15,628 bases of DNA from JAGVPT01 sp964384415 (GTDB lineage: Bacteria; Bacteroidota; Ignavibacteria; UBA10030; UBA8401), in assembly GCA_964384415.1 (NCBI GenBank), contig CAYLMV010000087.1:1-15628 (forward strand). Direction: 5' to 3'. Below, one piece after another: positions 1 to 8,346 of the stretch (position 1 is the stretch's first letter; each line of letters starts with the position of its first letter). The position numbers and the translations under genes were made by a program. The notes under the pieces were generated by a model, which saw nothing but the letters and a program-made list of their open reading frames with translations, did not search any database and was not told the DNA's origin.

Positions 1-698
1 CCTCGGCCGGTGATCGAGAAAACGTCTTCGACCGGCATCAGGAACGGTTTGTCGGCATCGCGCTGCGGAAGGGGAATGTACGTATCGATGGCGTTCATGA
101 GATCCATGATGCACTTGAATGCAGGATCGTCCACCTTCGAATCGGGTCTGACTGCCGCTTCCATCGCCTTCAACGCTGAACCGCGGATGATCGGAATCTC
201 GTCGCCCGGGAACTCATAGAACTTCAACAGGTCGCGCATTTCCATCTCGACGAGATCGAGCAACTCAGGATCGTCAACAGCGTCGACCTTGTTAAGAAAG
301 ACAATGATGCGGGGCACGCCGACCTGGCGGGCAAGAAGAATGTGCTCGCGTGTCTGCGGCATGGGTCCATCCGTCCCGGCAACGACCACGATCGCTCCGT
401 CCATTTGCGCGGCGCCGGTGATCATGTTCTTCACATAATCGGCGTGGCCCGGGCAGTCAACGTGTGCATAGTGACGCTTCTCGGTCGAGTACTCGACGTG
501 AGCCGTCGCAATGGTTATGCCGCGTGCCTTTTCTTCGGGGGCATTGTCGATACTGTCGAACGTTCGCACTGCCGAAAGGCCCTTCTTCGCCAACACCATC
601 GTTATGGCGGCGGTCAGCGTCGTCTTGCCGTGGTCAACGTGGCCAATGGTTCCGACGTTTATGTGCGGCTTGCTGCGGTCGAATTTTTCTTTTGCCAT
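1..698 (-). CDS. tuf: Elongation factor Tu (EF-Tu), N-terminal part, cut by window edge
   Basis: EF-Tu is the GTPase that carries aminoacyl-tRNA to the ribosomal A site. The window holds codons 1-232 of a protein normally near 395-400 aa; the 3' end lies beyond base 1. The translation starts MAKEKFDRSKPHINVGTIGH. The GTPase motifs are visible: P-loop GHVDHGKT at residues 19-26, switch I Thr62 in RGITI, DCPGH at 81-85, NKVD at 136-139, and GSALK of the guanine-binding G5 loop. The last residues read VFSITGR, the start of domain II. The ATG at 698 is preceded by a strong SD, AAGGAG, with an 8-nt spacer. tuf lies 53-54 nt after fusA and is probably cotranscribed with it. The reading frame is clean. 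A second tuf copy elsewhere in the genome is possible but cannot be judged here. Confidence 0.98.
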   Translation of the reverse strand, partial: MAKEKFDRSKPHINVGTIGHVDHGKTTLTAAITMVLAKKGLSAVRTFDSIDNAPEEKARGITIATAHVEYSTEKRHYAHVDCPGHADYVKNMITGAAQMDGAIVVVAGTDGPMPQTREHILLARQVGVPRIIVFLNKVDAVDDPELLDLVEMEMRDLLKFYEFPGDEIPIIRGSALKAMEAAVRPDSKVDDPAFKCIMDLMNAIDTYIPLPQRDADKPFLMPVEDVFSITGR

Positions 699-706
699 TT
701 GGATGT

Positions 707-712
707 CTCCTT
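707..712 (-). promoter_or_regulatory. Ribosome binding site of tuf
   Basis: The minus strand reads AAGGAG, 8 nt before the ATG at 698. This is the strongest SD in the window together with that of rpoB, which fits the very high expression of EF-Tu. No convincing separate promoter was seen in the short fusA-tuf spacer (699-752). Confidence 0.8.
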
Positions 713-752
713 ACGTATTTGGATACAAGTAGAATTTAATCACAGTCACGAA

Positions 753-2855
753 CTACGCAGTAACGGCGTCTTTGCCTTTTACCTTTTCGATAATCTGTTC
801 CGAAATCGATTTCGGCGTTTCGTCGTAATGAGAGAATTGCATTGTATAGAGAGCGCGGCCTTGTGTCATCGATCGCATCTGGGTCGCATAACCGAACATC
901 TCCGAAAGCGGGACCATTGCTTTGACCACCTGGGCGTCTTTGCGGGGCGTGATCCCTTCGATTTTGCCGCGCCGCGAGTTCAAATCGCCCATCACATCAC
1001 CAAGATATTCTTCCGGCGTCACCACTTCTACAGCCATGATCGGCTCCAGGATCACAGGGTTCGCCTTCTTCGCCGCCGCCTGGAACGCAATCGAGCCGGC
1101 GATCTTAAATGCCATTTCGGAGGAATCGACGTCGTGGTACGATCCGTCAAACAATTTCACTTTGACGTCCTCGACCGGATATCCGGCAAGGATTCCGTTT
1201 TTCATCGCTTCCTGAATTCCAACTGAGACCGGCTTGATGAACTCGCGGGGAATGACGCCGCCGACGATCGCATCTTCAAACTCGTATCCTTTTCCCTTTT
1301 CGTTCGGCTCGAGCTCGATCCACACATGGCCGAATTGTCCTTTGCCGCCTGACTGACGGATAAACTTTCCTTCCGCTTCGACTTTCTTGCGGATGGTCTC
1401 TTTGTACGCGACTTGGGGACGCCCGACGTTCGCTTCGACCTTGAACTCACGCTTCATCCGGTCAACGATAATTTCCAGATGCAGCTCACCCATTCCGCCG
1501 ATGATCGTCTGACCCGTTTCCTCATTGGTGCTGATGCGGAACGTCGGATCTTCCTCGGAAAGCTTCTGCATCGCTTCGCCCATCTTCTCCTGATCCGCCT
1601 TGGTCTTCGGTTCGATCGCCTGGTGGATAACCGGTTCCGGAAAGATCATCTTCTCGAGAATGATCGGATCGTCTTCGTCGCAGAGCGTGTCGCCGGTGCG
1701 GGTATTCTTGAATCCGATGGCGGCAAGGATGTCGCCGGAGAATCCTTCGTCAACATCTTCGCGATGGTTCGCATGCATTCGCAGTACGCGGCCGATCCGC
1801 TCTTTCTTGTCGCTGCTCGAGTTGTAGAGATACGACCCGGCTTTGATGCTTCCGGTGTAGATCCGGAAGTAGGTCAACCGGCCCACAAAGGGATCGGTCA
1901 TAATCTTGAATGCGAGGGCGGTAAACTTCTCATCGTCGCTCACCTTGCGGACGATCATATCTTTCAAATTCGGATGATGGCCGCTGATCTCGCCGTTGTT
2001 GATATCCATGGGGGACGGAAGAAAATCGACGACGGCGTCGAGAAGCATCTGAACGCCTTTGTTCTTGAACGACGAACCGCACAGCACGGGCACGATGCTC
2101 GCCTTCAAGCATGCGCTGCGCAGCACCGCAAGAATTTCATCCGGGGTGATTTCCTTCCCCTCAAGATATTTTTCGAGCAAGGTGTCATTCTCATCAGACA
2201 CCGCTTCGAGCATTTTCGTCCGGTATTCCGCGGCGAGTTTTTGAAGATCGTGCGGTATCGGGATATCATCCCACGTCGTCCCGTTGGAGTCGTCGTGAAA
2301 AATCCGCGCCTTCATCGTAATCAAATCGATGATGCCGGTAAATATGTCGCCTTCGCCGACGGGCAAATGGATCGGCACAGCGTTTGCGCCGAGCCGGTCT
2401 TTCATCATCTGGACGGCGCCGAGAAAATCTGCGCCGACGCGGTCCATCTTGTTGACAAACGCGATGCGCGGGACGCCGTACTTGTCCGCCTGGCGCCATA
2501 CGGTTTCGGATTGCGGCTCCACACCGCCGACCGAACAGAAAAGCGCGACCGCTCCGTCGAGAACCCGCAGCGAACGCTCAACTTCAATTGTAAAATCTAC
2601 GTGACCCGGCGTGTCAATAATATTGACGCGGTGGTCCCGCCAGAAGCAGGTTGTCGCGGCAGAGGTGATGGTGATGCCTCGCTCTTTCTCCTGCTCCATC
2701 CAATCCATCGTTGCGGCCCCGTCATGGACTTCACCCATCCGATGCAGAACGCCCGTATAATAGAGAATACGTTCGGTCGTAGTGGTCTTACCCGCATCGA
2801 TGTGCGCCATAATGCCTATGTTTCGGGTTCGCTCGAGCGAATATTTCCTGGGCAT
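753..2855 (-). CDS. fusA: Elongation factor G (EF-G)
   Basis: EF-G is the translocation GTPase, which moves tRNA and mRNA through the ribosome after peptide bond formation. It also helps recycle ribosomes. The 700-aa length is typical. The G domain shows AHIDAGKT at residues 17-24, the switch I stretch RGITITSAAT from about 59, DTPGH at 81-85, NKMD at 135-138 and CGSSFKNKG near 259-267. Domains II-V follow, with GGMGELHLE in domain III and RGQ-like and GYP motifs later. The ATG at 2855 is preceded by GGAG with only a 4-nt spacer, shorter than its neighbours. The gene sits between rpsG (80-nt spacer) and tuf, the usual str order. Nothing suggests the diverged EF-G2 or a FusB-type resistance factor. 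Confidence 0.98.
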   Translation of the reverse strand: MPRKYSLERTRNIGIMAHIDAGKTTTTERILYYTGVLHRMGEVHDGAATMDWMEQEKERGITITSAATTCFWRDHRVNIIDTPGHVDFTIEVERSLRVLDGAVALFCSVGGVEPQSETVWRQADKYGVPRIAFVNKMDRVGADFLGAVQMMKDRLGANAVPIHLPVGEGDIFTGIIDLITMKARIFHDDSNGTTWDDIPIPHDLQKLAAEYRTKMLEAVSDENDTLLEKYLEGKEITPDEILAVLRSACLKASIVPVLCGSSFKNKGVQMLLDAVVDFLPSPMDINNGEISGHHPNLKDMIVRKVSDDEKFTALAFKIMTDPFVGRLTYFRIYTGSIKAGSYLYNSSSDKKERIGRVLRMHANHREDVDEGFSGDILAAIGFKNTRTGDTLCDEDDPIILEKMIFPEPVIHQAIEPKTKADQEKMGEAMQKLSEEDPTFRISTNEETGQTIIGGMGELHLEIIVDRMKREFKVEANVGRPQVAYKETIRKKVEAEGKFIRQSGGKGQFGHVWIELEPNEKGKGYEFEDAIVGGVIPREFIKPVSVGIQEAMKNGILAGYPVEDVKVKLFDGSYHDVDSSEMAFKIAGSIAFQAAAKKANPVILEPIMAVEVVTPEEYLGDVMGDLNSRRGKIEGITPRKDAQVVKAMVPLSEMFGYATQMRSMTQGRALYTMQFSHYDETPKSISEQIIEKVKGKDAVTA

Positions 2856-2868
2856 AAGACTCCAAAAC

Positions 2869-2901
2869 CCCTGAAACGCAGATAGTGCTCCAAAGTCAGG
2901 G
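2869..2901 (-). repeat. Short inverted repeat in rpsG-fusA spacer
   Basis: Six-base arms (CCCTGA and TCAGGG, at 2896-2901 and 2869-2874) could pair around a 21-nt loop, just upstream of the fusA SD. The 80-nt spacer also carries TTTGGAG twice, once as the fusA SD. No T-run follows the repeat, so it is not an intrinsic terminator. The pairing is short and may be chance. Confidence 0.25.
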
Positions 2902-2935
2902 TGAACTTTTAGAACCGTATTACAGTATTATTTTC

Positions 2936-3403
2936 TTACCACTTGAAATGCGCAAATGCCTTGTTTGCTTCAGCCATGCGGTGCGTATCTTCTTTCTTCT
3001 TCACGGCATTCCCCTCGCCGTTCGCGGCCGCCAAAAATTCTGAAGCTAACTTCAACGACATTGCTTTATCCGAACGTTCTTTTGAGTAGTTGATAAGCCA
3101 GCGGATTGCAAGAGCGGTTCGCCGTTCGGGACGAACTTCTGTAGGTACCTGATAGGTTGCTCCGCCGACGCGTCGAGCTCTAACTTCGATCACCGGAGCA
3201 ACATTGCTTACAGCTTTCTTGAAAACGTCAATGGGGCTTGTCTTTGATCTCTCACTAATTACTTGAAGTGCATCGTAAAAGATCGACTGGGCAACGTTCT
3301 TTTTCCCCTGCTTCATAATGTTATTGATGAAACGAGCGACCAAAGGATCATTGAACTTTGGGTCGTTGAGGATTGATCTTTTTTCTGCTGTTTTTTTTCT
3401 CAT
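2936..3403 (-). CDS. rpsG: 30S ribosomal protein S7
   Basis: S7 starts assembly of the 30S head by binding the 3' domain of 16S rRNA, and it lines the E site. It is 155 aa, the usual size. The hallmark stretch RRVGGATYQVPTEVRPERR lies at about residues 77-95, followed by ALAIRWLI. The N-terminus begins MRKKTAEKR, and the C-terminus ends in AFAHFKW. The ATG at 3403 comes 7 nt after the rpsL stop. No SD can be seen in the upstream sequence, so translation probably depends on coupling to rpsL. Codons 2-5 contain an A8 run (3391-3398), a possible slippage site, but the frame is intact. In E. coli, S7 represses the str operon; no matching site was recognised here. Confidence 0.97.
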   Translation of the reverse strand: MRKKTAEKRSILNDPKFNDPLVARFINNIMKQGKKNVAQSIFYDALQVISERSKTSPIDVFKKAVSNVAPVIEVRARRVGGATYQVPTEVRPERRTALAIRWLINYSKERSDKAMSLKLASEFLAAANGEGNAVKKKEDTHRMAEANKAFAHFKW

Positions 3404-3410
3404 TGGTTGA

Positions 3411-3782
3411 TTACTTTGGCCGTTTCGCTCCGTACTTCGACCGTCCTTGTTTTCGTTCGTTTACCCCCGCAGTATCGAGCGTTCCGCGGATAATGTGGTA
3501 TCGAACACCAGGCAAATCCTTTACTCTCCCGCCACGGATCATCACAATAGAGTGCTCCTGGAGATTGTGCCCTTCGCCAGGAATATATGCAGTAACCTCG
3601 ATGCCGTTGGTCAGCCGGACGCGTGCAACTTTGCGAAGGGCCGAATTAGGCTTTTTCGGGGTCGTTGTGTAGACGCGAGTGCATACTCCTCGCTTTTGCG
3701 GATTCCCGGCAAGCGCTGGAGCTTTACTCTTGAAGAGGATGCTTCTGCGGCCTAGTCGGACAAGCTGATTAATCGTTGGCAA
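3411..3782 (-). CDS. rpsL: 30S ribosomal protein S12 (TTG start)
   Basis: S12 sits at the decoding centre and helps check codon-anticodon pairing. At 123 aa it has the normal length. Conserved stretches include QKRGVCTRVYTTTPKKPNSA (about residues 29-48) and GGRVKDLPGVRYH (84-96). The lysines equivalent to E. coli K42 and K87 are both present, so the protein has the streptomycin-sensitive form; the adjacent Asp89 is the residue methylthiolated by RimO in some bacteria. The start codon is TTG at 3782-3780. There is no in-frame ATG upstream, homologous N-termini begin MPTINQ, and GGAG lies 7 nt before the TTG. A promoter with near-consensus boxes lies in the spacer before it, so rpsL is probably the first gene of a separately transcribed str unit. 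Confidence 0.97.
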   Translation of the reverse strand: MPTINQLVRLGRRSILFKSKAPALAGNPQKRGVCTRVYTTTPKKPNSALRKVARVRLTNGIEVTAYIPGEGHNLQEHSIVMIRGGRVKDLPGVRYHIIRGTLDTAGVNERKQGRSKYGAKRPK

Positions 3783-3789
3783 ACGTCTG

Positions 3790-3793
3790 CTCC
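3790..3793 (-). promoter_or_regulatory. Ribosome binding site supporting the TTG start of rpsL
   Basis: GGAG on the minus strand lies 7 nt before TTG at 3782-3780. Together with the conserved PTINQ N-terminus, it fixes the unusual start codon. Confidence 0.75.
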
Positions 3794-3832
3794 AAAAACT
3801 AAATTGGTGTTCCTGAAAAAAATTAGCCTTCC

Positions 3833-3861
3833 AATATAAGAAAAGCCGGCGATCAAGTCAA
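3833..3861 (-). promoter_or_regulatory. Sigma70-type promoter upstream of rpsL
   Basis: The minus strand of the rpoC-rpsL spacer carries TTGACT (3856-3861) as the -35 box and TATATT (3833-3838) as the -10 box, exactly 17 nt apart. Each box matches the housekeeping consensus at 5 of 6 positions. Transcription would start near 3826 and give a leader of about 45 nt before the TTG of rpsL. Its place at the junction of the rpoBC and str blocks is where an internal promoter makes sense. The boxes are seen directly; activity is inferred. Confidence 0.7.
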
Positions 3862-3935
3862 GATTATTCTGAGAAACTCCTCCCCCTTCTCGCGAGTTCA
3901 CAGCGGGAGAATCAGAGTGTTCGAGGACAATACGA

Positions 3936-3957
3936 GGAGACGGTTTTGCCGATCTCC
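3936..3957 (-). other. Hairpin just after the rpoC stop codon
   Basis: GGAGA pairs with TCTCC, and inside it CGG pairs with CCG; one T is bulged and the loop is CAAAA. This gives 8 base pairs beginning 7 nt after the rpoC stop. No T-run follows, so it is not a normal intrinsic terminator. It may protect the rpoC 3' end or reduce read-through into the str block. Confidence 0.45.
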
Positions 3958-3963
3958 AGCGGA

Positions 3964-6900
3964 TTATGCCACAGTCTTGGTTCTTTTTCGGGTCTTCTTT
4001 ACCACTACCACTTCTTCTTCCGCTTCCGATGCCTCTACTTCTTCAACCGGCTTTTCCGGCGCTACGGAAGCCTCTTTCGTCGTAACGATCACATCCCGGA
4101 ATTTCTTCAAGCCTGTTCCCGCCGGGATGAGATGTCCCATAATAACATTCTCTTTCAAGCCAAGCAGGTAATCGACCTTGCCTTCGATCGCTGCGTCTGT
4201 CAGGACTTTGGTGGTCTCCTGGAATGCGGCCGCTGCTATGAAACTGTCCGTGGAAAGCGACGCCGCGGTGATTCCCAGAAGAATTGGCTCGGACATCGCA
4301 GGTTCCGCATCGCGAAAATCCGCCACCTTCTTCCCTTTTTTCTTCAGCTCGGTGTTCGATTCCTTCACCTTCTTCTTCTCGCCCACCGTCATGTTCTTGA
4401 ACTTTGAGTCACCTTTGCTTTCGACATAGACCATTCCCTGCAGACGTGCATTCTCTTCGGCGAACTTCACCTTGTCGATGTAGTCTCCTTCAAGGAAGCG
4501 CGTGTCGCCGGAATCGGTGATGCGCACTTTCTGCATCATCTGGCGGACGATCACTTCGATATGCTTATCGTTGATCTTCACGCCCTGCATACGGTACACT
4601 TCCTGGATCTCGTTCACGAGGTATTCCTGGACGGCGCCGGTGCCTTTAATCCGCAGAATATCGTGAGGATCAATAGCTCCATCGGAAATTCTTTCGCCCG
4701 CACGGATCACATCGTTCTCCTGAACAAGAACGTGCTTGCCGTGTGGAATGAGATACGTCTTGCTGTCCTGTTTGTCGTGGCTTTCAACAATCACTTCGCG
4801 GGATCCGCGTTTCTGTCCGCCGAACCTCACGATGCCGTCGATCTCCGAAACGATTGCCGGATCGGCAGGAGACCGCGCTTCGAACAGTTCCGTCACTCTC
4901 GGCAGACCGCCCGTGATGTCGCGCGTTTTTCCGCTGTCGCGGGGGATCTTCACGAGGACCGTTCCAGCACCGATCTCTTCCCCGTCATCGACCATCATGT
5001 GAGCGCGGGTCGGAATGATGTAGTTTGCAATCTTCGCGCCCGCTTTATTGGCGACGAGAAGCGATGGGCTCAGCGTACGGTCGCGGGAATCGATGACGAC
5101 TTTCTGAATATGGCCGGTCTGTTCATCCGGTTCTTCCCGATACGTCACGTCTTCCTTGAGGTCCTGATATCTCACAACGCCTGCGTGTTCAGAAATGATA
5201 ACCGCGTTGTACGGATCCCACTCGTAAATCAACTCGCCCTTTGCAACTTTCGATCCGTCCTTCATCTGGAGGATTGCGCCGTACGGAATATCATATTTCG
5301 TAAGAATGCGGTTGTCGTCGTCGAGAACGTTGACCACGCCGCTGCGGCCGAGCGAAAGGATCTTCGACCCTTCTTCGGTTTTCACGGTGATCGACTTCAA
5401 GCCGTCGTACTTGATATGTCCGTCGAACTTCGAAATGATCTGCGATTGCGCTGCGATCAAGCTGGCCGTTCCGCCCGTATGGAATGTCCGGAGGGTCAGC
5501 TGCGTTCCAGGCTCGCCGATCGACTGTGCGGCAACCGTTCCGACCGTCTCGCCGACCTCGACAAGTTTCGCCGTCGTTAAGTTGCGTCCGTAGCACTTCG
5601 CGCATACACCGCGTTTCGCTTCGCACGTGAGCACGGAGCGGATTTCAACCTGCTCGATAGAGGTTTCCGATATCGCCTGCGCGATATCCTCGTCGATGAC
5701 GTTGCCTTGCTTCACGATCACTTTTTGCGTCAGCGGATCGATCACGTCATGGACCGTCACTCGTCCGAGAATTCTCTCGGAGAGCGGTTCCTTCACATCT
5801 TCTCCTTCTTTCAACGCGCCGGTCAGCACGCCGCGAATAGCGCCGCAGTCTTCAATAGAGACGATAGCATCCTGCGCAACGTCGACCAGCCTGCGGGTCA
5901 AATACCCGGCATCGGCAGTCTTCAACGCAGTATCGGCCAGACCTTTACGGGCTCCATGCGTGGAGATGAAGTACTCGAGGATCGAGAGTCCTTCACGGAA
6001 ATTCGCGATGATCGGGTTCTCGATCAACTCGCCGGTGGCCCCGGAGAGGGATTTCTGAGGCTTTGCCATCAAACCGCGCATTCCAGCCAGCTGACGCACC
6101 TGTTCCTTGGAACCGCGCGCGCCGGAGTCGATCATCATATAGAGAGAATTGAATCCTTCACGCGAGTGCTGGAGCGATTCAAACAGTTTTTCAGCCACGC
6201 GGCTTGTAGTGCGCGTCCAGATATCGATCACCTTGTTGTACCGTTCGCCGTTCGTGATGAACCCGTTCTGGTACTGACGCTCGACGGAGTCGACATCCTT
6301 CAGCGATTTGTTGATCATCTCCTCTTTTTCTTTGGGGATCGCGACGTCGGCGACGCTGACGGATAACCCGCCCTTCGTCGCATAGGTAAAGCCGAGGGTC
6401 TTCAGTTCATCGAGGAACTGCGCAGTGCGAAGGTTGCCGCATTTGCGGAACGCTGTCGCGATGATCTGCACCAATCGTTTTTTGTTGAGCAGTTCATTGA
6501 CGAATCCGATCTCTACCGGAATGATCTTATTAAAGAGAACGCGCCCGGTCGTCGTTTCGATGATCTTCTTCTCGATCCTGACTTTGATGCGGGCATGAAG
6601 AGAAATCTTCCCTTCGTTGTATGCGATGATGACCTCATCCGACGAAGAAAAAATCTTTCCTTCACCAGGATCTCCTGCGCGCGACTTCGTAAGGTAATAG
6701 CAACCGAGAACCTGATCCTGCGTCGGCGTGACGATCGGAGCTCCGCTCGCAGGGGACAGAATATTGTGGCTCGAGAGCATGAGAATGCGGGCTTCAAGCT
6801 GCGCGTCGTACGACAACGGCACGTGCACCGCCATCTGATCGCCGTCGAAGTCTGCGTTGAACGCGGTGCAGACCATCGGGTGAATACGAAGCGCTTTTCC

Positions 6901-8265
6901 TTCGACCAGCACCGGCTGAAACGCCTGGATGCCAAGCCTGTGCAGCGTCGGTGCGCGATTGAGAAGCACTGGATGCCCGTCGATGATATTCTCGAGAATT
7001 TCCCAGATCTCCTGACCCTTCCGGTCGACCATTTTCTTTGCGCTCTTTACCGTCTTCGCCATCCCGCGCTCAATGAGCTTGCGGATGATGAACGGCTTGA
7101 ACAATTCCACTGCCATATCTTTCGGAAGACCGCACTGGTGGAGCATCAATTCCGGTCCGACCACGATGACCGATCGTCCTGAATAATCGACGCGCTTTCC
7201 GAGAAGGTTCTGACGGAAGCGTCCTTGCTTCCCCTTCAACATGTCGGAAAGGGATTTCAACGCGCGGTTGTTGTCGCTGCGAACTGCGTTCACGCGGCGC
7301 GAATTGTCGAACAATGAATCGACCGCTTCCTGGAGCATTCTCTTTTCGTTGCGAAGAATAACTTCCGGAGCCTTGATGTCGATGAGGCGTTTGAGACGAT
7401 TGTTGCGAATGATGACTCGCCGGTACAGATCGTTCAAATCCGAGGTCGCAAACCGTCCGCCTTCGAGGGGCACGAGAGGACGAAGCTCGGGGGGAATCAC
7501 GGGGATGACGTTGAGCACCATCCACTCGGGTTTGTTCGGCACGCCGCCTTCGGTCTCGCGGAAGGACTCGATGACTCGAAGTCGCTTCAACGCTTCCGTT
7601 TTCTTCTGCGCTGAAGTTTCTTCCTTCACCTGCATGCGCAGTTCCACGGAGAGCGTTTCGACATCGACGCGCTTCAGCAGATCCCGCACGGCTTCGCCGC
7701 CGATCTTCGCGATAAACTTCTTCGGATCGTCGTCTTCCAGATCCTGGTTCTTCTCTGGCAGCGAGGAGAGGATCTCAAAATATTGATCCTCGGTGATCAG
7801 ATCTTGCTTCTGGAGTCCTGTCGTTCCGGGGTTGACCACGACATATGATTCGTAGTAGATGATCCTCTCGAGGTCCTTGTTGCTCACCCCGAGAACATAT
7901 CCGATCTTGCTCGGCAGGGACCGGAAATGCCAGATGTGGACAATCGGAACCGCGAGGCTGATATGTCCCATCCGCTCCCGGCGGACGCTCTTCTGGGTCA
8001 CTTCGACGCCGCAGCGGTCGCAGATGATTCCCTTATAACGAATCCGTTTATACTTTCCGCAATGGCATTCCCAATCGCGCACTGGACCAAATATCTTTTC
8101 GCAGAAAAGGCCGTCCTTTTCCGGACGGAACGACCGGTAGTTGATCGTTTCTGGTTTAGTCACTTCGCCGTATGAACGCTGTAGGATTGCGTCCGATGAG
8201 GCAAGGCTGACGGTAATTTTTGTAAAGTTTCGCTTTACGTTTGTATCGTGCGGTGTGTAAGGCAT
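3964..8265 (-). CDS. rpoC: DNA-directed RNA polymerase subunit beta'
   Basis: The beta' subunit forms one half of the RNA polymerase clamp and holds the catalytic magnesium. The chosen ATG at 8265 gives 1433 aa. The zinc-binding domain has cysteines at about 67, 69, 82 and 85 (CHCGKY and CDRCGV). The catalytic loop NADFDGDQ is at about 470-477. Trigger-loop residues (THGARKGLADTALKTADAG) lie near 769-787. The second zinc site uses Cys at about 807, 881, 888 and 891 (CEAKRGVCAKC). The C-terminal tail is low-complexity: Glu/Val-rich, then Lys/Arg-rich. The frame stays open 23 codons further upstream, to 8334. That extension crosses the spacer hairpin and is unlike the family, whereas the 8265 ATG has GGAG 8 nt before it. 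Confidence 0.98.
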   Translation of the reverse strand: MPYTPHDTNVKRNFTKITVSLASSDAILQRSYGEVTKPETINYRSFRPEKDGLFCEKIFGPVRDWECHCGKYKRIRYKGIICDRCGVEVTQKSVRRERMGHISLAVPIVHIWHFRSLPSKIGYVLGVSNKDLERIIYYESYVVVNPGTTGLQKQDLITEDQYFEILSSLPEKNQDLEDDDPKKFIAKIGGEAVRDLLKRVDVETLSVELRMQVKEETSAQKKTEALKRLRVIESFRETEGGVPNKPEWMVLNVIPVIPPELRPLVPLEGGRFATSDLNDLYRRVIIRNNRLKRLIDIKAPEVILRNEKRMLQEAVDSLFDNSRRVNAVRSDNNRALKSLSDMLKGKQGRFRQNLLGKRVDYSGRSVIVVGPELMLHQCGLPKDMAVELFKPFIIRKLIERGMAKTVKSAKKMVDRKGQEIWEILENIIDGHPVLLNRAPTLHRLGIQAFQPVLVEGKALRIHPMVCTAFNADFDGDQMAVHVPLSYDAQLEARILMLSSHNILSPASGAPIVTPTQDQVLGCYYLTKSRAGDPGEGKIFSSSDEVIIAYNEGKISLHARIKVRIEKKIIETTTGRVLFNKIIPVEIGFVNELLNKKRLVQIIATAFRKCGNLRTAQFLDELKTLGFTYATKGGLSVSVADVAIPKEKEEMINKSLKDVDSVERQYQNGFITNGERYNKVIDIWTRTTSRVAEKLFESLQHSREGFNSLYMMIDSGARGSKEQVRQLAGMRGLMAKPQKSLSGATGELIENPIIANFREGLSILEYFISTHGARKGLADTALKTADAGYLTRRLVDVAQDAIVSIEDCGAIRGVLTGALKEGEDVKEPLSERILGRVTVHDVIDPLTQKVIVKQGNVIDEDIAQAISETSIEQVEIRSVLTCEAKRGVCAKCYGRNLTTAKLVEVGETVGTVAAQSIGEPGTQLTLRTFHTGGTASLIAAQSQIISKFDGHIKYDGLKSITVKTEEGSKILSLGRSGVVNVLDDDNRILTKYDIPYGAILQMKDGSKVAKGELIYEWDPYNAVIISEHAGVVRYQDLKEDVTYREEPDEQTGHIQKVVIDSRDRTLSPSLLVANKAGAKIANYIIPTRAHMMVDDGEEIGAGTVLVKIPRDSGKTRDITGGLPRVTELFEARSPADPAIVSEIDGIVRFGGQKRGSREVIVESHDKQDSKTYLIPHGKHVLVQENDVIRAGERISDGAIDPHDILRIKGTGAVQEYLVNEIQEVYRMQGVKINDKHIEVIVRQMMQKVRITDSGDTRFLEGDYIDKVKFAEENARLQGMVYVESKGDSKFKNMTVGEKKKVKESNTELKKKGKKVADFRDAEPAMSEPILLGITAASLSTDSFIAAAAFQETTKVLTDAAIEGKVDYLLGLKENVIMGHLIPAGTGLKKFRDVIVTTKEASVAPEKPVEEVEASEAEEEVVVVKKTRKRTKTVA

Positions 8266-8273
8266 ACGCGAAT

Positions 8274-8277
8274 CTCC
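8274..8277 (-). promoter_or_regulatory. Ribosome binding site deciding the rpoC start
   Basis: GGAG on the minus strand lies 8 nt before the ATG at 8265, in the context TTGGAGATTCGCGT. It favours the MPYTPHDTN start over an open-frame start 69 nt upstream. Confidence 0.75.
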
Positions 8278-8301
8278 AATTTTGAAGTGTTCAACGAACG
8301 T

Positions 8302-8325
8302 CGGCAGCGCTACCGTAGCGTGCCG
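8302..8325 (-). other. Hairpin in the rpoB-rpoC spacer
   Basis: On the minus strand CGGCA-CGCTA pairs with TAGCG-C-TGCCG, giving 10 base pairs, one bulged C and a CGG loop. It starts 21 nt after the rpoB stop and ends 36 nt before the rpoC ATG, so it covers neither the stop nor the SD. No T-run follows. It is likely an mRNA processing or stability element. Confidence 0.5.
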
Positions 8326-8346
8326 CATGTCCAACCATGCGCTTGG

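Noticed and set aside
1413..2885. A 490-codon open plus-strand frame opposite fusA, and similar long frames opposite rpoC (4561-5580), rpoB (9115-10236) and tuf/fusA (342-1226).
   Set aside because: They mirror strongly conserved minus-strand genes, contain no recognisable domains, and cross gene boundaries. They are by-products of codon bias.
3811..3824. T7 run in the rpsL leader as an intrinsic terminator for rpoC.
   Set aside because: No stable GC-rich hairpin precedes it, and it lies downstream of the predicted rpsL promoter.
8266..8334. A 23-codon N-terminal extension of RpoC to an upstream start at 8334.
   Set aside because: Unlike the family N-terminus. It runs through the spacer hairpin and lacks the SD seen for the ATG at 8265.
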